Below, in pieces: positions 57,333 to 64,000 of a stretch of DNA of 64,000 nucleotides; the first letter of the stretch is position 1; every line of letters starts with the position of its first letter. Under the pieces are notes generated by a model. That model was not told the origin of the DNA. It saw only the letters and a program-made list of their open reading frames with translations, and searched no databases. Both the position numbers and the translations under genes were made by a program. Source of the stretch: Nocardia abscessus (lineage in GTDB: Bacteria > Actinomycetota > Actinomycetes > Mycobacteriales > Mycobacteriaceae); assembly GCF_015477775.1 (NCBI RefSeq), contig NZ_JADLQO010000026.1, forward strand, positions 1 through 64,000, in the 5' to 3' direction.

Positions 57333-57539
57333 TTCTCGGCGTGAGATCCAAGGGACTCGAGTTGCCGTTGTTTCGCATTCGCGGGTTCCTGTGTATTCCA
57401 CGCATCCGAACTCTTCGCGCATCAGGAGGAGATAGGTATCCCGTCGGTATATGCTCGGTCGACAAACGCCATCGTCGGCAGAGCTTTTCACTCCTCAACA
57501 GTGACGAATGAAGAGAAATCGGCCTGCTAAGGTGCGGCG

Positions 57540-58064
57540 ATGAGCGATTCGACGTCCAACTCAGGCGATCAGACCTGCGCGAATTTCGATGAATCGACGT
57601 CCGACAGCCATGTTGTCGACGAGGTCGACTTCGAGAAACGCACGAGAGAACGGCGATACGCGAACCGACTCCGCAATTCCGATGTGCGGTATGCGTTCCT
57701 GATAGCTACGGGTCCGCTCGGGTTCGCCACGATGATGCTTCTCGACCATCGCGCTGTCAGCGCCTTTGAGGCGGAATGCCGCGCAGCAGACCACCCCGGC
57801 GCGCTCAGCCTCGGGCATCCCTACGGACTGTGGCTGCCGATCGGCATTGCCGCGGCACTGACCGTATCGGCGGTCGTCGCGGTTGTCCTTCTCGTCCGGG
57901 CCTTGACGCGACCATCTTTTCAGCGGCGGCATACGGCAGCGGTGTTACTCCCGGCCGCACTGCTCGTCGATGCGGTATGTCTGCTGGTGACCTCGAATAT
58001 CCTCGTCTACTACCCTGGGATGGATATATCGACGCCTTACGGTCTACGGTGCTCGATGCTCTGA
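57540..58064 (+). CDS. hypothetical membrane protein (174 aa)
   Basis: An acidic Ser/Asp-rich N-terminus (first 45 residues) is followed by three hydrophobic segments: AFLIATGPLGFATMMLL, IGIAAALTVSAVVAVVLLV and AVLLPAALLVDAVCLLV. The family is not recognised. It is convergent with the module ending at 58135. Confidence 0.65.
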   Translation: MSDSTSNSGDQTCANFDESTSDSHVVDEVDFEKRTRERRYANRLRNSDVRYAFLIATGPLGFATMMLLDHRAVSAFEAECRAADHPGALSLGHPYGLWLPIGIAAALTVSAVVAVVLLVRALTRPSFQRRHTAAVLLPAALLVDAVCLLVTSNILVYYPGMDISTPYGLRCSML

Positions 58065-58134
58065 CTCGCCCCTCTTCGCGGGCTATGCGGCGGATGCGTC
58101 ACCGCGACGTAATTCGTCTCTATGGCAATGCTTC

Positions 58135-58347
58135 TCACGCGACTCCGCGAAAAAAGTCCGGGCAAGTTTCGTTACCGATGGCGGAACGGCCAGTGCAGAG
58201 CGCCCAGGCCGACTCCGCGACGCCTGACAGCGCGAAGGCGTAGCCGAAGAACACGGCCAGCCCGATGACGACCAGGGGGACGATCGCCCGTTTCAGGGCG
58301 CCCTCCTGAGCGGAGATGATCGCCACGCCTACGGCGAAAGCCGGCAT
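58135..58347 (-). CDS. small two-helix membrane protein of the CHAT module (70 aa)
   Basis: Two hydrophobic segments (AFAVGVAIISA and PLVVIGLAVFFGYAFALSG) with a cysteine-containing tail. ATG 58347 is used here; the frame is open up to a CTG at 58401 that overlaps the CHAT stop codon (CTGA) and would give 88 residues with tight coupling. Lying directly after a CHAT protease-like gene it could be the membrane effector or target of that protein. This is inference from gene order only. Confidence 0.55.
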   Translation of the reverse strand: MPAFAVGVAIISAQEGALKRAIVPLVVIGLAVFFGYAFALSGVAESAWALCTGRSAIGNETCPDFFRGVA

Positions 58348-58397
58348 GACGGCCGAACAGATGGCGGCGACCTGAGGCGCCCATGCGACCCAGCGGC

Positions 58398-61300
58398 TCA
58401 GTGGTCTGCGCCGTTGAAGGTGAAGGCAGCCCAGTGCAATGGACGCGCGTGCGGGCGCGACTCCGGTCGCGCCGTCGCTATTCCGGCAACAGCGGTGGAG
58501 CTGTACTCGCTCAGCATCTCGCGTTTTTCGCGGGCCGTGCTGTCGCGCACCTGCCGTTGCGCTCGGCGCAGGGCTTCGGCACAGGTGGTGTCTGCCGAAT
58601 AGAGTTCGCGGTAGAAGCGGATCATGAGTTCGCTTGTACTGGTTTGCGGCACCGACCACAGGCTGCTGATGATCGCCGCGGCACCGGCGCGGAGCAGGGC
58701 AGTGGGAAATCCGATTGCCTCGTCCATGGTCGCGGTTCCGATCTGCGCGGTCTGACATGCCGAGAGGACCGCGAGCCGCAGGTTGAGTGGAGTCGCGAGG
58801 ATATCGGCGATCGAGACGGCACTGTGGTTCGCCAGTTCGAGTCGGGTCCGCAAAGGTTCGGCCAGACTGGCCCGCGCATGACAGGACAGATGCGCGAAGT
58901 CGGCATCGGCCAATGCCGTCAGCACGTTTTCCCGGGTGCTGGACCGGCCCCGCAGCCGGGTGCGCGCAGTGGCCGCGTATCCGGCCAGCGCGGCATCGCA
59001 CTCGAGTACCGACGTGGGCAGGCGGCCGCCGCGGGCCGCTTCTGGTTCGTCGACAACCAGGATGCGCGACGCGGTTGCGGTCCGTAGGCGGGATCGAGCG
59101 TGCAGGACCGCAGCGGCGTTGGGTGCGTAAGTGATCAAGAGGTCGTCTATGGCGTATCTGCGGTGGGTGGGGTAGGCGGTGTCCGGGGTCCACGCGGCAT
59201 GCCATGGGAGAAAGGTCAGCTGCCCCGCCGGGACCAGGGTGATCCGCTGTTGGCCTCGGGTGGCGTTCAGGATGTGTTCCATGGCACTGGTCCATAGCCA
59301 GTCACCGACGGGGTCGAGCTCGCGTGCCGGATCACGGAGCACCGCCAGAGTGCGTTGCTGCACGGCCGATGCGGTGAGGTTGTCGAGGCGGATTCGCTCC
59401 ACGGAACCATCCGAAGCAACGATCAGCGCCTGACCGCCGAATCCGGTACTGGACAGGTAGACGAGCGGGCCGTCGGACGCCGCGTGTCGAATGTCATCGA
59501 CGCTCGCGGGTTGGCGGAACAGCGAAAGACCCGGCACCGACCTGATCTCGGCTATCGTCGCGGCGAGTTCCGCGCGCAGTCTTCTGGTATCGGCGGGCGT
59601 CGGCGGCGCAGGGGTTGTGGCGGCGGTCAGTCGCGTGAGGTCGGCGGTGTCCTGAACCGCCGCCGCGGCGAGCTGTCGCTGGTAGCGCTCGGCGAGTTGT
59701 TCGTATCCCCGTGCGCGGAGCAGCTCGGGCGCTCCCTCGCGGTCGTTCAGGGCGTTGGTCGTCATGATGGCAAGGCCCTGTTCGAGCGTGTGTACGGCAT
59801 CGATGTGATTACCGGAGGATGCCATCGCGAATGCGGCGTGCGCGGCACGGCCCTGTGCGCCACGCAGTTTCAATTCCGTGTTCTGTGCGGAGAATTGCCG
59901 GGAGACTGCGGCGCGGGTCAGTTCCCAGGCGTCTGCGTAATACCGTGCCGCGCGTTTCCAGTGACCGCTGTCCGCGTGGAGTTCACCCAATCTGGTGGCG
60001 GCCGCGAGCCGGAATACCGGACGATTCTCGGATGCGAGGTAGACCTGTTGGAACGCTGCGATCGCGTCGTCGCGGTGGGAAGGGCCGAGATCGTCGAGCA
60101 TCTGTCCGATGTTGTACAGATGTATCAGCCTGTCCGCGACGGGAGCCGAACTATCGGCGTGGCGAAGCGCTTCGAGCGCCCCGACCGCCGCTGCCTCGTC
60201 GCCGCTTCGCGTAGCGTGCACGAATCGCATCGACAGCAGATGCTGTGCGATTTCTCTACCGAGAGCAGTGTCCGGATCGATGAGAGCACTCGCCGCGTCG
60301 AGGGCCTCGATCGCTTTCTCCCCCAGTTGCTTCCAGCCCGTTCGCATGGCAGCCGCGAATCTCGCACGGGCGATCTGCTCGAGCAGCAGCGCCTCCTTTT
60401 CACCGGGCATCGCCGATTCGCCGAGCGCTTCCGCCGAGTCGTTCGCCAACATCAGTGCGCGGCCGAGGATGTGGTCGTCGTGGGACTGATCGTGCAGTTC
60501 GCTCAGCGCGTCTACGAGGTCTCCCTGGTAGAGGTGGTAGCCGATCGTGCCGGGTACCAGCATTCGAACGGCCTCTTCGAGCGATTGCACCGCCCGAAGG
60601 AGATCATCGACTTCGTCCGTCACTCGGAATCTCGAGCGCAGCAGCCCTGCCTCGGCATCGAGGATGCGGACGAGCGCATCCGGCGCGACGAATGCGGCTT
60701 CACCTGCCAGGTCGCTCAGGCAGGCATCGAGCTCACCGACATCGGCTGGTACTCCTGATTCCCTGATCGCACGATGCAGCGCAAATGCTTTGTTGATGAC
60801 GCCTTCGCCGCCGTCGAAAACCTGGGTGAGATCGAAAGGACGTCGTGCCCAATAGTCGTTTCCGACGTGCAGGACTGTCGTTCCGTCGATCGTCTCGTAA
60901 TCGATCCGTGAATACATCGATGCCGCTGGCGCGATCGGTCGGCCCTCATCCAGGTCGTCGAGCAGTCGCCGCAGGGCGCGTAGGTCTCGAAATTGCTGTT
61001 CAGTCGCGGTTTCGAAACGCTCGAGCAGCACTTGCTTTGTAATCGGCTGCCGCAGTGCCGGATACGAGGAGAGCAAATTCTGCACGGTGAGTGTGCGTGT
61101 ACCGAGTGCGTTGTCCGTGGTGCGGACATCGATCAGGCGGTCGAGCAACTGATCAGCCGATTCCCGCGCGGCGGACGCGCGCACCGCGAACATGTCATCA
61201 CGTCGCTGTATCCGGCCCTCCGCCGCGGTCCTGCTCGGTTCGTCGGGTGGGTCGAGCACAACCAGATCGGGTTCGAGCGCGCCGAACGCGGCGATGTATT

Positions 61301-62177
61301 CGTCGGCGAGTTCGATCGCGCGATCATCGCTGGATTCGGTGACGATCTCGCCGTAGACGGCCGCGAGCAATCCCTGTTCCGATCCATGATCGGCAACAGC
61401 GCCGAGAATCGCGCGGAGGTGGAGCAAGTCGTTCGCGGCGTCAGCACACCCTGGTGCGTGCGCTGCCACTTCGAGCAGGTCGATGGCGTCGATGATCTCG
61501 TCGGCAGAAAGTCGGCCGAGTACCGCCTTCTTTTCGGATGCCGAGGTGGTCTCGGGCACCAGGCCCGCGAGGGTCTCCAGAATGCGCCGCACGTCTGCGA
61601 TATCGGTTGTCCGAAGCTGTGCCTGCCAATCGGTGGTATGCGCCAATCGCACCATGACGTATGTCAATGCGACTCCCGCAGTTACACCGGCGTCGTGACA
61701 GCGTGCCAAGGTCCAAGCGCATGTGCGATACCTATCGCCCTCTTCCGGTGATCCCGCTCTATCCGCCTCATCCAGCAGCCAGCGGCGCACGTCGGCCCCG
61801 AGCAGTCCCGGATGGCGACGCAGAGTCGTGACATAGTCCTCGGTGGTCTGTGCGTGCAGGATCGCTTCGCTCGCTGCGTCCGGGTCGTCTCTATCGGGAT
61901 CATCGATGTAGTAGGTGAATGCCCTTTCGATTCCAGATGACGCCGCCGCGATGATCACCGCTATTCGCTGCAACCATTGCGTCCGCAGCGGTTCCGGATT
62001 CCTCTGCGCCTCCCCGACGAGAGTGCGACGCGACTCAGCGGACACCGCCATCAGGAGAATCTCGGGGTGCTTGCGAAGCCAAGTGACCGCGTGGGCCGGG
62101 GCGGCGAGGTTGCAGAACGCGCGAGCGAGGTCCAAGTCGAATTCGCGCGGAGGTTGTGGGTTGGGTTGTGTCGTCAC
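58398..62177 (-). CDS. CHAT-domain (caspase-like) protein with helical repeats (1259 aa)
   Basis: A long helical, TPR-like N-terminal and central region (about 10-930) precedes a CHAT peptidase-like domain (about 960-1259). The catalytic dyad is intact: His1100 in AHLSCHA and Cys1141 in LSACQTA, with the following GFPTALLRAGA and SSLWSVP typical of CHAT proteins. CHAT proteins are caspase-like proteases of bacterial conflict systems. The GTG at 62177 overlaps the stop of the upstream gene (GTGA). A downstream target protein has not been identified. Confidence 0.9.
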   Translation of the reverse strand: MTTQPNPQPPREFDLDLARAFCNLAAPAHAVTWLRKHPEILLMAVSAESRRTLVGEAQRNPEPLRTQWLQRIAVIIAAASSGIERAFTYYIDDPDRDDPDAASEAILHAQTTEDYVTTLRRHPGLLGADVRRWLLDEADRAGSPEEGDRYRTCAWTLARCHDAGVTAGVALTYVMVRLAHTTDWQAQLRTTDIADVRRILETLAGLVPETTSASEKKAVLGRLSADEIIDAIDLLEVAAHAPGCADAANDLLHLRAILGAVADHGSEQGLLAAVYGEIVTESSDDRAIELADEYIAAFGALEPDLVVLDPPDEPSRTAAEGRIQRRDDMFAVRASAARESADQLLDRLIDVRTTDNALGTRTLTVQNLLSSYPALRQPITKQVLLERFETATEQQFRDLRALRRLLDDLDEGRPIAPAASMYSRIDYETIDGTTVLHVGNDYWARRPFDLTQVFDGGEGVINKAFALHRAIRESGVPADVGELDACLSDLAGEAAFVAPDALVRILDAEAGLLRSRFRVTDEVDDLLRAVQSLEEAVRMLVPGTIGYHLYQGDLVDALSELHDQSHDDHILGRALMLANDSAEALGESAMPGEKEALLLEQIARARFAAAMRTGWKQLGEKAIEALDAASALIDPDTALGREIAQHLLSMRFVHATRSGDEAAAVGALEALRHADSSAPVADRLIHLYNIGQMLDDLGPSHRDDAIAAFQQVYLASENRPVFRLAAATRLGELHADSGHWKRAARYYADAWELTRAAVSRQFSAQNTELKLRGAQGRAAHAAFAMASSGNHIDAVHTLEQGLAIMTTNALNDREGAPELLRARGYEQLAERYQRQLAAAAVQDTADLTRLTAATTPAPPTPADTRRLRAELAATIAEIRSVPGLSLFRQPASVDDIRHAASDGPLVYLSSTGFGGQALIVASDGSVERIRLDNLTASAVQQRTLAVLRDPARELDPVGDWLWTSAMEHILNATRGQQRITLVPAGQLTFLPWHAAWTPDTAYPTHRRYAIDDLLITYAPNAAAVLHARSRLRTATASRILVVDEPEAARGGRLPTSVLECDAALAGYAATARTRLRGRSSTRENVLTALADADFAHLSCHARASLAEPLRTRLELANHSAVSIADILATPLNLRLAVLSACQTAQIGTATMDEAIGFPTALLRAGAAAIISSLWSVPQTSTSELMIRFYRELYSADTTCAEALRRAQRQVRDSTAREKREMLSEYSSTAVAGIATARPESRPHARPLHWAAFTFNGADH

Positions 62178-62764
62178 ATCCGGCGGTCCTCGGTGACGAC
62201 GGTGGGAGCCGACAAACCGTCCGCGCCCACGACGAACTGGATGATGCGAACTTCGCCTTCCGGCAGGTGGGCAGCGACGGACCGCGCTCGATCCTGCGCC
62301 GCGGCAAGGTATCCGACGAGAGCTTCGCCGGACACCTCGGCCAGATCGGCGGTCACCTCCACCACGACCTGGTCCTCCGAATATACGGTGCGCAGCACCA
62401 CGAGCCGATCCGACGGACGCTCCGATGCGGCCGCAGGCCGAAGCCTCTTGAAAGCCGCAACCAGGCGCGACCACACCGTGTCGGCGACCTTCTCCACGGC
62501 CCACCCGGCAAGCGGCGCGGCGACAAAGGTGACAGCAGCCAACGCTGCCGCCTCCACGCCGAACTTATCCGGTTCGGCGTGATCGATCGCGTACGCACCC
62601 GCGGCGCCGAACCGACGTGGATTCCTGTCGACCTCATCGGAGTCGACACTCAGCCCCGCAGCGGCCGCGACGGCGTAGAACTCCTCGGCGAACTCCGCCG
62701 CACTCCCCGCCAGGTCCGGGTCACCGAACCACCCGAACAATCGCACGGACCCCTCGATACCCAT
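62174..62764 (-). CDS. hypothetical conflict-module protein, EACC1-like in layout (196 aa)
   Basis: Begins with two short alpha/beta elements, contains an amphipathic/hydrophobic helix (GVEAAALAAVTFVAAPLAGW near 69-88) followed by basic residues, and a strand-rich second half (RLVVLRTVYSEDQVVVEVTA). This order resembles the effector-associated constant component (EACC1) reported next to TPR and caspase proteins in actinobacterial conflict operons, but the match is by pattern only. It is translationally coupled to the CHAT gene. Confidence 0.62.
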   Translation of the reverse strand: MGIEGSVRLFGWFGDPDLAGSAAEFAEEFYAVAAAAGLSVDSDEVDRNPRRFGAAGAYAIDHAEPDKFGVEAAALAAVTFVAAPLAGWAVEKVADTVWSRLVAAFKRLRPAAASERPSDRLVVLRTVYSEDQVVVEVTADLAEVSGEALVGYLAAAQDRARSVAAHLPEGEVRIIQFVVGADGLSAPTVVTEDRRM

Positions 62765-62873
62765 TCGCCCTCCGCTGATCGTGCGAACCGACCGATCCAG
62801 GGTATGTGAAGGCCGCCACGTGCGCCGCCGCGACGAGCACTGGGGACTAGTACGTCATTTCGCGTCGCAACGG

Positions 62874-64000
62874 TCAGCCGCCGTCCCGACCGAGTCCCGG
62901 AGCATCTGTCCACGATTCCAGTCGATCGCGGGTTTCTCGCGTATCCGGATGGTCTTCTCCGAGCACACGTCGCCGCACGGCGAGCAGTTCCGCGTAACAG
63001 CGACGGGCGCCGACGACGTCGCCGGCGCGGCCGGTCCATTCCGCGAGGTTCTCCCGGGTGAGAAGGGTCTCGAAGTCCGCTTCCCCGTAGATCCGCATCC
63101 GCGTCTCGAGCAGTTCGGCGAACATGTCCCGCGCGGTCGTGAAGCGACCGCTGCGGCCGTACCAATAGGCCAGGTTGCCTTTGGCGACCAGCGTCGCGGG
63201 ATGTTCTGTGCCGGAGATTCTTTCGCGCAGTTCCAGCACTTCGCGATGCAACTGGACGGCGTCCTCGGTTTCGCCGGCCATCCCGGTCCACCACGCGAGG
63301 TTGGTCATGGCCCACAGCGTGTCGGAATGCTCGGTCCCCAGCACCTCGATGCAGACCGGGACCAGTGCCGAGCAGATCCGCAGAGCCGCGGCAGCGTCAC
63401 CGGATTCACCGATCCACCGTGCGTATTGGTCGCGGACGCGCAGGACATCGTTGTGGGTGGCGCCGAGGACACGCTCGAGCACGGGGAGGAATTCGGCGTA
63501 CCTGTCACGCGCTCCGGCGATGTCTCCGCTCTGCCCGATATAGAAAGCGAGGTCCGCGCGTATCCGGAGAACGTCGGGGTGTTCCGGTTCGGAAATCGCC
63601 AGTTGCAGTGGCAGCGCATCGTTCAGCATCGCGATCGCGAGCCGATTGTCGCCGGTCTGCGCGATCCAGTTGGCGAGTTGCACTCGCCAGGCCAGTGTTT
63701 CGCTGTGTTCGGGGCCGAATATTCGCGCACAGTCCTCGACCAGCTCGGCGAACATCGCCCTCGCCGCGTGCGGATCACCCGCGTCGCCGGTCCAGCGTGC
63801 GAGCCGCGCCCGCGCGGCGATCCGGTGGACGTCGTGCGGCGGCAACGCCTCTTCGAAGGCCACCAGCCAGGCCGCCCACGAGGCTCGGTTGTCGATCGCT
63901 CGGCGTCCGGAATCCGCGCGGTCGAGGAATTCCACCGCGCGAGCGGCATCTCCGCTTCCGAGGAAGTGACGCGGCGCCGCCGACTGCGCATAGGTGTCGA
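62874..64000 (-). CDS. tetratricopeptide-repeat protein (partial, runs off the right edge)
   Basis: At least 375 residues visible, made of about seven kinesin-light-chain-like TPRs (repeated pattern LGxEHPDTLxxRxxLAxWxGxxGDxxxA). The frame is open to the window end, so the start and any N-terminal NTPase or effector domain lie outside. The C-terminus is DAPGLGRDGG. It is followed by the 196-residue and CHAT genes in the same direction, so it may be the sensor of the module. Confidence 0.85.
   Translation of the reverse strand, partial: DTYAQSAAPRHFLGSGDAARAVEFLDRADSGRRAIDNRASWAAWLVAFEEALPPHDVHRIAARARLARWTGDAGDPHAARAMFAELVEDCARIFGPEHSETLAWRVQLANWIAQTGDNRLAIAMLNDALPLQLAISEPEHPDVLRIRADLAFYIGQSGDIAGARDRYAEFLPVLERVLGATHNDVLRVRDQYARWIGESGDAAAALRICSALVPVCIEVLGTEHSDTLWAMTNLAWWTGMAGETEDAVQLHREVLELRERISGTEHPATLVAKGNLAYWYGRSGRFTTARDMFAELLETRMRIYGEADFETLLTRENLAEWTGRAGDVVGARRCYAELLAVRRRVLGEDHPDTRETRDRLESWTDAPGLGRDGG

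Noticed and set aside
62174..62764. Bacterial gasdermin next to the CHAT protease
   Set aside because: The 196-residue protein is short and has one hydrophobic helix followed by a strand-rich soluble half, without the gasdermin-like beta-rich N-terminus; the claim could not be supported.
1..64000. tRNA, rRNA, CRISPR arrays, transposases, integrases or attachment sites
   Set aside because: None was recognised on either strand; no direct-repeat array, tRNA-like cloverleaf or transposase protein was seen.

Overview
The window is high-GC actinobacterial DNA. Gene content (class I P450s fed by small single-cluster ferredoxins, an FprB-type ferredoxin-ferredoxin reductase fusion, a mycofactocin-type SDR, Mce-associated membrane proteins, heteromeric acyl-CoA dehydrogenase pairs, MmyB-type and GlxA-type regulators) points to a Nocardia/Rhodococcus-like member of the Mycobacteriales. 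No rRNA, tRNA, CRISPR array, transposase or phage gene was seen.

Region 1 (about 0.4-43.8 kb) is one large catabolic island. A leftward run of 15 closely spaced or overlapping genes (16.9 to 0.4 kb) encodes two KstD-like flavoprotein dehydrogenases, a complete mhpC-mhpA-mhpB meta-cleavage set (hydrolase, flavin hydroxylase, class III extradiol dioxygenase), an LLM flavin oxidoreductase, an FMN reductase, a cyclase-family hydrolase, two SDRs, an alpha/beta hydrolase, a RibBA-like protein with both catalytic motifs eroded, and a P450/ferredoxin/reductase set. To the right are a leftward acyl-CoA synthetase and a rightward operon (19.3-25.4 kb: SDR, ferredoxin, P450, two amidohydrolases, Rieske protein, hydrolase). 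Then come a NuoF-like protein with two more ferredoxins, two duplicated heteromeric acyl-CoA dehydrogenase pairs, a TetR regulator, a ferredoxin-ferredoxin reductase fusion, a second acyl-CoA synthetase, two Mce-associated membrane proteins, a TesB thioesterase, a DapB-like oxidoreductase, a carboxymuconolactone decarboxylase-like protein and a MarR regulator. Together they suggest oxidation, dehydrogenation, ring hydroxylation, meta-cleavage and CoA-dependent side-chain oxidation of a polycyclic or aryl-alkyl substrate whose identity the sequence does not give.

The most striking signal is a recurrent imperfect palindrome, GAGAAT-N3-ATTCTC. I found it before nearly every transcription unit between 17.1 and 43.4 kb, often in tandem pairs, and both before and after the TetR gene. 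It looks like the operator of one island-wide regulon.

Region 2 (44-58 kb) is ordinary accessory and housekeeping content: a small secreted protein, a hydrolase lacking its nucleophile, a scar made of the 3' remnants of a divergent MmyB-regulator/aldo-keto reductase pair, a LigD-type polymerase, a double PAP2 membrane protein, a tandem DUF4328 membrane protein, an 862-residue STAND-LuxR regulator, a GlxA-type regulator, a tautomerase, and an HxlR regulator divergent from a probably leaderless monooxygenase gene.

Region 3 (58.1-64.0 kb, leftward) is a compact module: a TPR protein running off the right edge, a 196-residue protein of unknown function, a 1259-residue TPR/CHAT protease-like protein with an intact His-Cys dyad, and a small two-helix membrane protein. 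It has the layout of a bacterial conflict or cell-death system.
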